A stretch of 64,000 nt of DNA from Saprospiraceae bacterium (GCA_016719855.1 JADJYH010000028.1:21256-85255), one strand, 5' to 3'. Positions 1-10,829 are shown, counted from the first letter of the stretch. The notes: generated from the letters alone by a model not told the origin. Program-made: numbers and translations.

Positions 1-108
1 GAAGCTGCCAAGAAGGCCGAAAAAGTGAAAGGCAAACGTAAAAAAGCCATCCGTGAGCGTGCCGCAGCTGCGGCAAACGGCAAGTCGGTGGTGAAGGGAA
101 GAGCGTGA
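1..108 (+). CDS. C-terminal end of an unidentified protein
   Basis: The window opens inside a reading frame that runs 35 codons to TGA at 106-108. The visible tail is rich in Lys, Arg and Ala (for example KVKGKRKKAIRERAAAA), which suggests a basic, probably nucleic-acid-contacting or linker-like end, but too little is present to name a family. A strong hairpin follows 65 bases downstream, consistent with the end of a transcription unit. The frame is open from base 1 and contains no stop, which is the only support for it being coding. Confidence 0.55.
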   Translation, partial: EAAKKAEKVKGKRKKAIRERAAAAANGKSVVKGRA

Positions 109-172
109 TTTTAGTTGATGAGGGTTGCTAAAAGGTTGATGAGGGTTTATGCTCAACCGACAACCTAAACAG

Positions 173-212
173 GGAAGCCCTGCCGACGATGTGTTGGCAG
201 GGCTTCCTTGTT
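173..212. terminator. Intrinsic terminator-like hairpin
   Basis: A perfect 12-bp stem (173-184 pairing with 196-207) encloses an 11-nt loop and is followed by TTGTTC. It lies between the gene ending at 108 and the convergent pirin gene, so it could end transcription from either side. Confidence 0.7.
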
Positions 213-237
213 CAATAACGATTTTCGGTAAAACATC

Positions 238-1119
238 TCAATCCTCCAGCACCCCAAACTTTCCGTGGTTCAAATCTTCAAACGCTTGCATGATTTCCTG
301 CCTCGTATTCATCAGGAAAGGGCCGTAGGGCACCAAATTTTCGTTGATTGGTTCACCGCTGAGGAGCAAGAAAATACCATCCTCCAATGCCGCTACCTGC
401 ACATCCGTGCCGTCGTTTTTGAAGAGAACGAAATGGTCGGATGCCACATCGTCTGTACCATTGATACGAAAGCTGCCTGCCACGGCCAACATTCCGGTAT
501 TGAAATTTTCCGGCAAGGAAAGCGACAGCGAAGCGCCCTTTTTCAACCTGCCGACATAAACCTGCATTGGGGTGAAGGTGGTCGCAGCGCCTTTCACACC
601 TTGAAATTCCCCGGCAACGACTTCCAGCACACCACCCCCATCCGGAAGCAGGTACTTGCCCATTTGCGCATTTTCGATGGCTTGGTATTTTGGCGGCGTC
701 ATTTTGTCTTTGGCAGGAAGGTTCACCCAAAGCTGCACCATCTGGAACGGGCCGCCTTTTTTGCTGTATTCCGTTTCGTGGTATTCCTTGTGTAGTATGC
801 CACTGCCCGCCGTCATCCACTGTACGTCGCCCTCGCCGATGACGCCGCTGTTGCCGGTGCTGTCATGGTGCGCCACTTTTCCTTTGAACGCAATTGTGAC
901 CGTCTCGAAGCCCCGGTGCGGATGTACCCCCACCCCTCTCGGCGTGTCGGTCGGTGGAAACTCGACCTCCGAACCATAGTCCAGCAGGAAAAATGGGCTC
1001 ATGCGCAGCATCCCCATTTCGTAACCGCTCGGAAAGAAATTGTGTACCCGAAACCCATCGCCAACCATGTGTGGCGCAGGTGGGGCGAGCACTTGTTGTA
1101 CTGATTTTGTGTTGTTCAT
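238..1119 (-). CDS. Pirin family protein (bicupin, possible quercetinase-type)
   Basis: A 293-residue protein of typical pirin length. The N-terminal cupin carries the metal-site pattern: H66 and H68 in GVGVHPHRGFET, and H110 and E112 in TAGSGILHKEYHE, matching the His-His-His-Glu iron/metal site known in pirins and YhhW-like quercetinases. The second half (about residues 180-290) is the pirin C-terminal cupin. Pirins are cytosolic; some oxidise flavonols and others act as redox-sensing cofactors, so the substrate here is not known. The ATG start has no competing upstream start. It stands alone, facing the hairpin at 173-212 and divergent from the ABC transporter at 1276. Confidence 0.9.
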   Translation of the reverse strand: MNNTKSVQQVLAPPAPHMVGDGFRVHNFFPSGYEMGMLRMSPFFLLDYGSEVEFPPTDTPRGVGVHPHRGFETVTIAFKGKVAHHDSTGNSGVIGEGDVQWMTAGSGILHKEYHETEYSKKGGPFQMVQLWVNLPAKDKMTPPKYQAIENAQMGKYLLPDGGGVLEVVAGEFQGVKGAATTFTPMQVYVGRLKKGASLSLSLPENFNTGMLAVAGSFRINGTDDVASDHFVLFKNDGTDVQVAALEDGIFLLLSGEPINENLVPYGPFLMNTRQEIMQAFEDLNHGKFGVLED

Positions 1120-1275
1120 TGAGAAATTATTTTTTTGGGGAATAGAACAACCTTGTGCGATAAAAGTTAATAGGAAGGGTTTTTAATCCTGCTTTACCCC
1201 TTGAATAATACCTTAGTTTCGTGACCTTTTTTCACCGTTGTGGGTATTTGTTACCCCTATTCAATTCCCTGTTTA

Positions 1276-3100
1276 ATGAAAATCCTGCTACAATACCTCC
1301 AACCACTCAAATGGCTCGTGATTTTGACCATCGTCCTCGCTGCCATCAACACGGGGTTTTCGCTGATGGACCCCATCCTGTTGGGCAAAATGGTGACGCT
1401 CGCCAGTGACCACCAGGCCACCGGGGCGCAGTTTGACTGGAACCAGTTCTTTTGGAGTTTTGAGCACATCACCCGCAAGGGGAAGGATTACCTGCAACTC
1501 GGCGTGGTGTACCTCCTGCTGGCTTCGGTCTCCGTGGCGATGGTGAGCCGCATCGCCAAGGCGTTCCAGGATTATAGCCTGAACCTCATCATCCAGAAGT
1601 TCGGCGCCAAGGTCTTCACCGATGGCCTGCGACACGCCATGAAGCTCCCCTACCAGGATTTCGAGGACCAGCGCAGCGGCGAGACGCTCTCCATCCTCAC
1701 CAAGGTTCGCACAGATGTGGAGAAGTTCATGATCAGTTGCATCAATATCCTTTTGGGCGTATTGGTGGGCATCGTTTTCGTATTTGTATATGCGGCTGTT
1801 TATATCAATTGGCGCATACCCGTGGCATATATCATCGGCATATTCATACTCACCTGGGCCACCAATAAATCGAGCAAAAAAATAAAGGCCATACAGAAGA
1901 ACATTGTGAGCGAAACCACTGCATTAGCTGGTTCCACCACGGAGTCCCTGCGCAATATAGAATTGGTAAAAAGCCTCGGCCTCACCAACCAGGAGATTGA
2001 ACGATTGAACAAAAACACCTATAAAATACTCGGGCTGGAGCTTACAAAGGTGAAGCGAATACGAAGCATCAGTTTTGTGCAGGGTACGATGGTGAATACG
2101 CTGCGGCAGGTCATTCTTTTTATCATCATGTGGCTGATTTTCAGGAACGAAATGGAGGCTGGGCAATTGGTGACGATGCAGGTTTTTTCGTTTTTCATCT
2201 TCGGCCCCTTGCAAGAAATCGGGAACATACTCCTCTCCTATCGGGAGGCCGAGGCGTCGTTGAACAACTTCAAAACCCTGATGAAAGCCACCGGAGGCAG
2301 TGCCCGCCAACCCCAAGCACCTTGGCAATATTGAGACGCTCTCGTTCAACAACGTGGTTTTCCAGCACAAAACCGCTGTCCATCGAGCCATTGACGGCAT
2401 CAGTTTTAGCGTAAAGAAAGGCGAAACCATTGCCTTCGTCGGGCCAAGCGGCAGTGGCAAGTCCACATTGATGAAGCTGATGGTCGGGCTTTATCGCCCG
2501 CTGGAAGGCAAGATTTTGTACAACAACCTGGACGAAACCGAAATCCATTTTGACGATTTGCGCAACCAGATTGGCTTCGTAACGCAGGACACCAACCTGT
2601 TCAGCGGCACCATTCGGGAGAACCTCATGTTCGTGAACCCCTCGGCCACGGAGGAAGACTTGCGGCTCGCCCTTACGCAGGCTTCATGCAACAACTTGCT
2701 AGCTCGTGCGGAAAACGGCGTGGATACGGTCATCGGTGAAGGTGGCCTGAAACTGTCTGGTGGCGAAAAGCAGCGCATTTCCATCGCAAGGGCGCTGCTC
2801 CGCAAGCCCAAGCTGCTCATTTTTGACGAAGCAACCTCGGCGCTGGACTCGCTCACCGAAGAGGAAATCACAGACACCATCAAGGATGTTTCCATGTCAA
2901 AGGCACAGATAACCATCCTCATCGCTCACCGCCTCAGCACCATCATGCACGCCGACCGGATTTATGTGTTGGAAAAAGGCGTCATGGCCGAGACCGGCAC
3001 CCACGACGAACTCTTGCGGGAAAAGGGATTGTATTTTGCAATGTGGCGTCAGCAGATTGGCGAGCGGAAAACAGCCCGGGCGAGCGTTTGGCGGTGTTGA
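1276..3100 (+). CDS. ABC transporter, fused permease-ATPase, interrupted by a frameshift
   Basis: This encodes an exporter-type half transporter of about 608 residues (MsbA/lipid-A or multidrug type): an N-terminal six-helix membrane domain to about 2280, then a nucleotide-binding domain. The NBD shows Walker A GPSGSGKST (about 2441-2467), signature LSGGEKQR (about 2755) and Walker B LLIFDEATSALDS (about 2815-2850), followed by the H-loop IAHRLST. The frame changes at about 2284-2290, between LMKA and PPEAVPANP, next to an AAA run. Both halves are otherwise intact, so a sequencing error is likelier than decay. MKILLQYL at 1276 is preferred over the in-frame codon at 1240 because it begins a typical membrane N-terminus. 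The substrate cannot be read from sequence. Confidence 0.85.
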
Positions 3101-3108
3101 ATTGAGGG

Positions 3109-3184
3109 TTTGTCATTGCCGGAGGCAATCTCGCATCATATGTGACAACACTCGTGACTCAAAGATTGCCTCGGCAATGACAAA
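3109..3184. repeat. Imperfect inverted repeat with TTTGTCATTGCC ends
   Basis: The ends TTTGTCATTGCC (3109-3120) and GGCAATGACAAA (3173-3184) are exact complements. The arms continue with GGAGGCAATCT and AGATTGCCTC around a variable centre of about 35 nt. It sits between convergent genes, and the same terminal sequence recurs in the perfect palindrome at 27846-27913. Dispersed repeats ending in GTCATTGC...GCAATGAC are common in many bacterial genomes; whether this one also terminates transcription is inference. Confidence 0.7.
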
Positions 3185-3196
3185 AAGCGCCCCTCA

Positions 3197-3973
3197 CTAC
3201 TGATTATTCAAAATAAGCTCCGCCAAATCGTACACCATCACCCTATCCTGCTGCTCCTTCGCTTTCACCCCATCGGTCATCATTGTCATGCAAAATGGGC
3301 AGTTCACGGCCACGATTTCAGCGCCAGTAGCCAGCGCCTCCTCCGTTCGTTCGATGTTGATGCGCTTGTTGCCGGGTTCGTCTTCCTTCCACATTTGAGC
3401 GCCACCAGCACCACAACAGAGTCCGTTGGTTCGGCAGCGTTTCATCTCCACCAGGTCGGCATCGAGGGCTTGGAGCACCGAGCGGGGCGCTTCGAACACG
3501 CCGTTTGCCCTGCCGAGGTAGCAAGAGTCGTGGTAGGTAATCTTTTTGCCCTTGAACTGCCCGCCCTCTATTTTCAGGCGGCCTTCGGCCAACAACTGTT
3601 GCAAAAACTGCGTGTGGTGTACCACTTCGTAATTGCCGCCCAGCGCCGGGTACTCGTTCTTCAAGGTATTGAAACAGTGCGGACAGGCCGTCACGATTTT
3701 TTTCACCTCGTACATGTTCAGCACGGCCACGTTCTGCTGTGCTAGCATTTGGAACAGGAACTCGTTGCCCGCCCGCCGGGCAGGGTCGCCCGTGCAGGCC
3801 TCCTCCTGGCCGAGGATGGCGAAGTCCACCCCAGCCTGTTGCAGCAACTTGGAAAAAGCCACCGTTACCCGCTGCGCACGATCGTCGAAGCTACCAGCGC
3901 AGCCTACCCAAAAAAGCACCTCCGGGGTGCGCCCCTCAGCGGCCAGTTCGGCCATTGTTTTGATTGATGTCAT
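3197..3973 (-). CDS. CCG-domain (Fe-S)-binding protein, HdrB/GlpC-like
   Basis: About 258 residues with two cysteine-rich CCG-type domains: an early half with VGCAGSFDDR, EEACTGDPARR and ACPHCFNTLK, and a second half with HDSCYLGR, CRTNGLCCGAGG and NCPFCMTMM. In heterodisulfide reductase subunit B and in glycolate and glycerol-3-phosphate dehydrogenase subunits these domains bind Fe-S clusters and pass electrons to a partner. MTSIKTMAEL at 3973 is chosen as start; the 17 residues before it come from a 7-nt-periodic intergenic repeat. It lies 66 bases downstream of the membrane Fe-S gene at 4040-5350, which suggests one redox complex. The electron donor and acceptor are not evident. Confidence 0.85.
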   Translation of the reverse strand: MTSIKTMAELAAEGRTPEVLFWVGCAGSFDDRAQRVTVAFSKLLQQAGVDFAILGQEEACTGDPARRAGNEFLFQMLAQQNVAVLNMYEVKKIVTACPHCFNTLKNEYPALGGNYEVVHHTQFLQQLLAEGRLKIEGGQFKGKKITYHDSCYLGRANGVFEAPRSVLQALDADLVEMKRCRTNGLCCGAGGAQMWKEDEPGNKRINIERTEEALATGAEIVAVNCPFCMTMMTDGVKAKEQQDRVMVYDLAELILNNQ

Positions 3974-3976
3974 ATT

Positions 3977-4011
3977 TTGAACTGTGAACGGTGAACTTTG
4001 AATTGTGAACG
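3977..4011. repeat. 7-nt-periodic intergenic tract (word TGAACNN)
   Basis: Five successive 7-mers of form TGAACNN/TGAATTG lie directly upstream of the start codon at 3973 and are followed by a second short tract based on CCAACTG. It belongs to the locus-specific heptad/octad class seen at many junctions here, but the second arm uses a different word, so no full hairpin forms. Confidence 0.55.
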
Positions 4012-4039
4012 AGCACCCTGCCAACTGTCAAACTGCCAA

Positions 4040-5350
4040 CTAAAAATTCTTCCATGCATCCCGTTCCGTGCTCACCGCCCAAGCTGCTTGGCTGTTCTCC
4101 AAACTGTTGAACAGCGGCAACCCATCGCTCGGCCCGGCGCTTTCCATCAGGATTTCGTGGCGGCGCAGTTGCAAGATGATGTCCAGCGGGTTGATGAGCA
4201 CGGGACAAGCTTCCACGCAGGCGTTGCAAGTGGTGCAGGCGTGTATCTCCTCTCGGCTGATGTAGTCGAAGAGCGTTTTGCCGTCATCAGTTGGGCTGTC
4301 GGATTTGTTGGCGTCCATGTTCCGGCCAACCTCCTCCAACCGGTCCCGCACGTCCATCATGATCTTGCGGGGACTGAGTTTTTTGCCCGTCAAATTGGCG
4401 GGACAAACGCTGGTGCAGCGTCCACACTCCGTGCAGGTGTAGGCGTCGAGCAGGTTTTTCCAGCTTAATTTCGTCACGTCGTTTGCCCCAAAAGAAAGCT
4501 CTACCTCGGCTTCAGGTTGTGGTGCTGCGGCCTCCGGGTTCATCATGGAAGCTACTTCCCGCTGTATTTCGGGCATATTGGCCACTTCGCCTTTGGGTGT
4601 CAGCTTCGCAAAATAGGTGTTTGGGAACGCCAAAATGATGTGCAAATGCTTGGAGATACTGAGGTAAACCAAAAACCCGTACACCACCAAAATATGCAGC
4701 CACCAGCCAAAACGCTCGACCACCCGCAGCGCCCCTTCGCCCATGCCGCCAAAAAGCGCTGGCCCCAACTGGCTGCTCACGAGGAAGCCGCCCGTCTGCG
4801 GGTAATGCTCGGCACCCATGCTTTGCAGCACTTGGTCGGCACCGTTCATGCTGAAAATCCCCGTCAGCAGCAGGATTTCGCCGAGCAAAATCAGGTTGGC
4901 GTCCTTGGTCGGCCAGCCCTTCATTTCGGGTTTTTGGAATCGGGAAAGCCGCAGGATATTGCGTCGAGCCAAGAAAATCACTGTGGCCACAAAGGCCAGG
5001 ACGCTCAGTATCTCGATGAAACTGATAATGAAGGTATAGAACCCGCCCAATGATGAACCGATGACCCTGTGGCTACCCGTGAAGCCATCAATCAGGATTT
5101 CAATCAGCTCCACCTGCGTGAGCAAAAAAGCGGCGTAAATGAAAAAGTGGAAAATGGCAGGTATCCAGCGGTCGAACATTTTCTTTTGGCCGAAGGCAAT
5201 CAACAGCACATTGCGCCGACGCAAAGACGAATCTCCTGTGATTGATTCGTCCTTGCCGAGCAGGATGTTTCGGCGGATTTTCAGAAAATTCCGGCCCGCA
5301 ATCCAGAAGGCGGCAGCAGTGATGGCGATGAAAATGATGGGTTGTAGCAT
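4040..5350 (-). CDS. Membrane-anchored 4Fe-4S dicluster oxidoreductase subunit, HdrC/NarI-like
   Basis: A 436-residue protein. The first about 250 residues contain five or six hydrophobic segments resembling a respiratory cytochrome-type membrane anchor. After a Pro/Glu-rich linker, the C-terminal domain carries two [4Fe-4S] ligand sets, CTECGRCTSVCP and CTTCNACVEACP. Such proteins move electrons between quinones and a cytoplasmic CCG protein, here almost certainly the product of 3197-3973, the next gene in the same direction. The ATG start at 5350 gives a clean first membrane helix. Haem ligation by membrane histidines is possible but cannot be proved from the sequence. Confidence 0.85.
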   Translation of the reverse strand: MLQPIIFIAITAAAFWIAGRNFLKIRRNILLGKDESITGDSSLRRRNVLLIAFGQKKMFDRWIPAIFHFFIYAAFLLTQVELIEILIDGFTGSHRVIGSSLGGFYTFIISFIEILSVLAFVATVIFLARRNILRLSRFQKPEMKGWPTKDANLILLGEILLLTGIFSMNGADQVLQSMGAEHYPQTGGFLVSSQLGPALFGGMGEGALRVVERFGWWLHILVVYGFLVYLSISKHLHIILAFPNTYFAKLTPKGEVANMPEIQREVASMMNPEAAAPQPEAEVELSFGANDVTKLSWKNLLDAYTCTECGRCTSVCPANLTGKKLSPRKIMMDVRDRLEEVGRNMDANKSDSPTDDGKTLFDYISREEIHACTTCNACVEACPVLINPLDIILQLRRHEILMESAGPSDGLPLFNSLENSQAAWAVSTERDAWKNF

Positions 5351-5478
5351 TTATTTGGCTGGTTTTGCGAACACAAAGAACTGAACTTGGAGGGGATTTG
5401 AGCGCATTTTTGGGAAAACTTTGAAATTGAGGTCAACGTCGGGCCGAGGTCCGAACCTCCCGACGTTGTAATGGGAAA

Positions 5479-6685
5479 TCAAATTTTCACCACCTTCCTC
5501 ACCGCAATTTTACCTCCTTTTTTCACCAAAAGAAAATACATCCCAGCAGAAAAACCAGCCGTGTCTAGCCAGTTTATTCCGATTTGCAATGTCCCGCTCC
5601 GCAACATGTTCCATCCGTTCCAATATCGGCGAAAATTGGGCTCCTACTCCAACTCCCTGAATATCAACGCTTAAAAATCCGGAAAACGGATTCGGGAAGA
5701 TGTTGATGGCCTGTGCATCCATTTGATTGACGGCACTTGGGTTCTCCACCCACTGCCTGATGCTGAACCGGTGCAGCCGCTGCGGAAGGATGGAGTAGCG
5801 CTCCGAACAGATGTACCCATCGGTTCCATTGCGAAAAGCGATGCCCTCAGCCTTACCAATGTTGAGCGGCGTACCGAGCGAGATTTTGCGCTTGTTCCCC
5901 CCAAAAAACTGGCTGCCCTGAAAGTCGAACAACAACCACATGAAAACTTCTGCGGTGCTGAGGTTGTAGCAAAGCAAGGTTCCATACCCACTCGGACTGA
6001 GGTCTGCACCGCTCACGAGGCCGCCCACATCGAGGCTGTCCCGCAGTTGAGCCACGTGAGTGCCGGGCGTGGTGGGCAGCACGTAGTGGCGGGTTTTGAG
6101 GTCGAGCCAGTCTTTGGAGAAGAGGTGGAGCGAGTCGCCGAAGGCAAAAAACGCCTCGCAATCGTGGTGTGTGGCGAGGTTGGCTGTGTTGAAGTCGGTC
6201 TGGTCGCTGAACGAAAAATCAATCGCCTCGGCAGTTGCCGTGCCAGCCAGCAGGTCATTTTTGTTGATTTTGTAAATGCGCAGGTCGGTGCGGTTGCCAG
6301 CGTTGTTGCCAAAATCACCGATGTAGAGGTGCGTGGCGTCTTCGGCCAGGTCTTCCCAGTCCACGTTGGCAAGCGTGGGCAACGGGTAAGTTTGAAGCAC
6401 CGCCCCGGTCAGCGTGTCGAGGGTGTAAACCTGTGTGCCGTCGCCGCCGTCCTGCTGCACCCAGAGCTGGTCGCCGTAAAATTCGAGGCCAGATGCCTCC
6501 AGCAAATTCGCTGGCAACTGGGCGATTTCCGTTGGAAAATAAGTCGTCGGTGGGTAGGTGCAAGAGCCGTCGTTCAGTGTCGCCACCGGGTCGAAGTTCA
6601 GTGCTTGCGGGTCTGTGCAACCCGGCTGGGCACTTGCACAAAAAACTGATAACCAACAAAATAGAACAAGAAAAACTGCTTTCAT
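5479..6685 (-). CDS. Secreted beta-propeller-like protein with T9SS type A sorting domain (frameshifted)
   Basis: It begins with a signal peptide (MKAVFLVLFCWLSVFCASAQ) and the short motif GCTDPQALNFDP...NDGSC common in Bacteroidota secreted proteins. The middle has repeated blade-like segments (LEASGLEFYGDQLWVQQDG, ATHLYIGDFGNNAGNR, ADLSPSGYGTLLCYN). The sorting domain starts at NIFPNPFSGFLSVDI. The frame is lost between about 5655 and 5600; another frame then gives a convincing sorting-domain end (GINWLDTAGFSAGMYFLLV...GKIAVRKVVKI) ending with TGA at 5479. The protein should cross the outer membrane through the type IX system. Its ligand or activity is unknown. Confidence 0.75.
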
Positions 6686-6814
6686 TCAGAAAGTAAATTG
6701 ACAAACTCGTGCTCTACACTGCCTGCGTGCCTCCGTGTTGATTTCACCACGGAGGCACTCAGGCACAAAGAAACACAGGGGCTTAAAAACTCCTGCCCCG
6801 AAAGTCGGGATTTC

Positions 6815-6822
6815 TATCTTTG
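6815..6822 (+). promoter_or_regulatory. Candidate Bacteroidota -7 box TATCTTTG
   Basis: TATCTTTG followed by CC matches the TAnnTTTG -7 element, 25 bases before the ATG at 6847. The same form followed by CC occurs at 45833, 47407 and, on the minus strand, 45100. No convincing -33 box was found. Confidence 0.45.
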
Positions 6823-6846
6823 CCGAACTACCAATCAAAGATTTTT

Positions 6847-9845
6847 ATGAAAAAACTCATTTACGTCACCCTGTTACTCACATACCTCATACCTCATACC
6901 TCATACCTAAATGCGCAGGTGACCTTCCCCCGCAACGGCGTGGCCGACAACCGGGAGGAACATACGCCTTCATCAATGCCACCATCTTCAAAAGCTGGAA
7001 CGAAAAGCTGGAAAACGCCACGCTCATCATTCGAAAAGGCAAGGTGGAGGCCATCGGGATTGGCATCGCCGTGCCAAAGGACGCCGTGTTGATTGACGCC
7101 GCCGGGAAGACCATTTACCCCTCGTTCATCGAACCCTACTCCGACTATGGTATGCCCGAAAAACAGGCAGGCGGCGGTGGCGGGGGAGGTGGCCGTGGTA
7201 CGCAAATGCTCTCCAACAAGGATGGGGCTTACGCCTGGAACCAATCCCTAAAGCCTGAGTATCAGGCATTTGAGAATTTTAAAGTGAACGATAAGAATGC
7301 CGGTGAAATGCGCAAGCTCGGCTTCGGCGCCGTGCTCTCGCACAACATGGACGGCATTGACCGGGGCAGCTCGGTGCTGGTGACGCTCGGTGGCGAAAAC
7401 GAGCACGAGGTCATCGTGAAGGAGCGGGTCGGACACCACCTTTCGTTCCGCAAGGGCGGCTCCACCCAGAGTTACCCCAGCTCGCTGATGGGCGCCATCG
7501 CCCTGCTCCGCCAGACCTACCTCGATGGACAGTGGTACAAAAACGGCGGGCGGAAGGAAGAAGTGAACCTCTCGCTCGACGCCTGGAACAATGCACTTGG
7601 ACTGCAACAATTCTTCGAGGTGGGCGACAGGCTGGAAGTACTGCGGGCAGCACGGCTCGGCAAGGAGTTTGGGGTCAACTACGTCATCAAGGGAAACGGC
7701 GACGAGTACCAGCGACTCGACGAAATCAAAGGGACTGGCTCCTCATTTATTATTCCGGTCAACTTTCCGGTAGCCTACGATGTGGAAGACCCCTTCGACG
7801 CCATGCAGGTGACGCTGGCGCAAATGAAGCACTGGGAACTGGCACCGACCAACCCCGCCAGATTGGCAGCAGGCGAGATTTCTTTTGCCTTCACAACCAA
7901 CGGTTTGCAGAAAAAGAAGAATTGATGGCTAGTGTTCGGAAGGCCATCGAGCATGGACTTACTGAAAAAGAGGCCCTGCGTGCTTTAACCTGGGCGCCAG
8001 CCATGATGGCGAAATCAACCGACGTACTGGGCTCGCTTGAAACTGGCAAAATCGCCAATTTCATCATCACCAACGGCAATGTTTTCGAGGAAAAAACCAA
8101 GATTTACCACAACTGGGTAAACGGTAAACCGTTCGTTTTCAAGGACTTGGACCAGCCAGACCTTGCAGGAGCCTACAATTTTGCCGTAGGCGACATGGTG
8201 CAAAAACTCGAAGTCACGGAATCCGGCGATGCCTTTGAAATGAACATCGTGGTGGACGACACGGTCAAAACCAAGGTCACCAACAAAATCAATGGCGACC
8301 GCATCACGCTACCTTCAAGCCCAAGGGGTCGGAACAGACCACCCGCCTCAGCGGCACCATCGAAGCAGAGAAAATGGGCGGCACTGGACAAGAGGGCAAC
8401 GGCAATTGGGTGAACTGGAGCGCCACCCGCACAAGCGACGTGGTGGCAGATTCTTCCAAGGTCAAAAAAGAGGAGAAAAAGCCAAAGCCTGCTGGTGAGT
8501 TGGGTAAAGTGACCTACCCGTTCACCGCCTTCGGCTGGACGGAGCGGCCAAAACCCGGTACTTATTTGCTCAAAAATGCCACCGTCTGGACCTGTGAAAA
8601 GGACGGCATTTTGCAAAACACCGATGTGCTGATTTCCAACGGAAAAATCTCAAAAATCGGAAAGAACCTGAGTCAGGCTGGCGCAACGGAAGTGGATGCC
8701 ACGGGCAAGCACGTCACACCCGGCGTCATTGACGAGCACTCGCACATCGCCATCAGCCGGGGCGTGAACGAAGGCACGCAGGCCAGCAGCGCCGAGGTGC
8801 GCATCGGCGACGTGGTGGACTGCGAGGACATTGACATCTACCGACAACTGGCTGGCGGCGTCACCTGCTCGCAACTGCTACACGGTTCGGCCAACCCCAT
8901 CGGTGGGCAGAGTGCCATCATCAAGCTTCGCTGGGGTTTTGCGCCTGAGGAAATGAAAAACGAGGACGCCAAGCCGTTCATCAAGTTTGCCCTCGGCGAA
9001 AACGTGAAGCAAAGCAACTGGTCGAACGCTGGCGACCGTTTCCCGCAGACCCGCATGGGCGTGGAGCAGGTGTACCAGGATTATTTCAATGAAGCAAAGC
9101 AGTACGGTGCGCTGAAAAAATCGGGCAAGCCGTACCGCAAGGACCTCGAATTGGAGACGCTGTTGGAAATTTTGGAAAACAAACGCTACATCACCTGCCA
9201 CAGCTACCGGCAGAGCGAAATCAACATGTTGATGGACGTTGGCGATAGGATGGGCTTCAAAGTGAACACCTTCACGCACATCCTCGAAGGCTACAAAGTG
9301 GCTGACAAGATGAAAGAACACGGCGCAGGCGGCAGCAGCTTCGCCGACTGGTGGGCCTACAAGTTCGAGGTTTGGGAAGCCATTCCGCACAACGGCGCCA
9401 TCATGCACGAGCAAGGCGTCACCGTCGCTTTCAATTCCGACGATGCCGAAATGGCCCGCCGCCTGAACCAGGAAGCTGGCAAAGCGGTGCGTTTTGGTGG
9501 GGTGAAAGAGGAAGAAGCACTGAAGTTCGTGACGCTGAATCCTGCCAAGTTGCTGCATATTGACGACCAAACTGGCAGCCTGAAAGTGGGCAAGGACGCC
9601 GACGTAGTCGTGTGGAGCGACCACCCGCTGTCCGTTTACGCCAAAGCCGAAATGACCTTCGTAGACGGCATCAAGTTTTCGACCGAAAAGAAGATGAAAA
9701 GCTACAGGCGGAGGTGGATACCGAACGTAACCGCTTGATTCAGAAGCTTTTGGCGGCGAAAAAGGACGGCGGCGGAACGCAGCGGCCGGGGGGCAGGGCG
9801 CGTGGGCATTACCATTGCGACTCGGAGGAGGATGAAGGGAATTAG
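6847..9845 (+). CDS. Large two-module amidohydrolase, frameshifted at about four places
   Basis: Joined across frames this is a secreted protein of about 1000 residues with two amidohydrolase modules. The N-terminal module (FINATIFKSWNEKLENATLIIRKGKVEAIG...) is followed by a second one with LLKNATVWT, the metal motif GVIDEHSHIAISRG and late NSDDAEMARR and LNPAKLLHID segments. These resemble imidazolonepropionase/dihydroorotase-like amidohydrolases; the substrate is unknown. Frame changes lie near 6955, 7911-7915 (A5), 8310 and 9676-9679 (T4); the A5 and T4 cases are repaired by adding one base. The C-terminus GHYHCDSEEDEGN ends at 9845. The signal peptide is partly encoded by a 7-nt tandem repeat. 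Probably intact in the organism. Confidence 0.8.
6881..6908 (+). repeat. Four perfect CATACCT heptads inside a signal-peptide coding region
   Basis: CATACCT is repeated four times without interruption and encodes the stretch TYLIPHTSY of the amidohydrolase leader. Because 28 nt is not a multiple of 3, the three frames cycle through YLIPHTS-like residues. It is the same word as in the hairpin at 24313-24370. Confidence 0.85.
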
Positions 9846-9893
9846 GAGTGACGATATACGATTTCACAATGCTGAAACAAAACATTCAAGCAA

Positions 9894-9919
9894 TGACGCT
9901 GGATATGAATCCAGCGTCA
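9894..9919. terminator. Perfect 11-bp hairpin between convergent genes
   Basis: TGACGCTGGAT (9894-9904) pairs exactly with 9909-9919 across a 4-nt loop, between the amidohydrolase end (9845) and the convergent desaturase end (9948). It can serve as a two-way terminator, although no long U tract follows. Confidence 0.6.
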
Positions 9920-9947
9920 ATCAAAATCGTCAACTCTTTAGTCTTAT

Positions 9948-10829
9948 TCAGTTCAGTTGATTGTGGTGGCGGTTTTGCAATACTTCCATTTTAATTGGTT
10001 GCAACCGTGCTTGCTCTAATATTTTATATTCCCGAAAGGTGATCATTCGCTGTTGTTCTTCATCCCAAAGTTTGAGGAACATACATTTTAAGCTCTCTCT
10101 AAAAGTTAGAATGCGCACATACTGCTGCAGAATTGGGTTTTCTTTAGCGCAAGTTTCCAAGTTATAATTAGGGATAAGGGTGCTCAGGTGATGAATATGG
10201 TGAAACCCAATATTCCCTGTGAACCATTGAAAAATCTTTGGCAGCTTATAATAGGTGCTTCCCTTTATTGCAGAAAAGAGATATTCCCAATTTTCGCTCC
10301 ATTGCATGTACGTTCTTTCATGCTGATGTTGAACATAGAAGAACCAGAAAGCAATAACCCCAAACATTACCACAATCGGGCCTTGAATCAAAAGCAGGCT
10401 TTGCAAGCCTATGAAATATGCCAAAATACCATAGCCAATCAAAATCGCAATATTGTTGACTACCTGGGACTTTCGGGTCAACTTCCAACCATTCATATTT
10501 ATGAAAGGAAATCTGATAGCAATTAAGAGATACATTATTGGCAGTATAAAAAATAGATTAATCGGGGTACGAAACAGCTTATATCGAAACCGTTCAAATT
10601 TTGACTTTTTCCGAAATTCCTCTACAGTAAGAAAATCAATATCACCAATATCTCGATGCTCCAACTGGCCCGTATGGGCGTGATGAAAACTGTGGGTTCG
10701 AGCCCAATACTTGTATGGAATAGTACTAAAAAAACTACACACAAACCCCACAACATTATTTAATTTACGAGATTTAAAAAAGGATTTATGCCCACAATCA
10801 TGCTGAATAATGAATGCATTTCTTAATTT
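9948..10829 (-). pseudogene. Membrane fatty-acid desaturase lacking its N-terminus
   Basis: The frame contains all three histidine boxes of membrane di-iron desaturases: HDCGH upstream of 10751, HSFHH in THSFHHAHTG, and HHIHH in GFHHIHHLS, with membrane segments between them. An in-frame TAG at 10830-10832 lies only five codons before IIQHDCGH. The usual N-terminal 60-80 residues, including the first helices, are therefore missing, and the only ATG (10751) would exclude the first box. The region is clearly more AT-rich than its neighbours, which suggests acquisition by transfer. It is either a true 5'-truncated pseudogene or a misjoined contig. Intact relatives insert double bonds into acyl chains. 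Confidence 0.75.
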
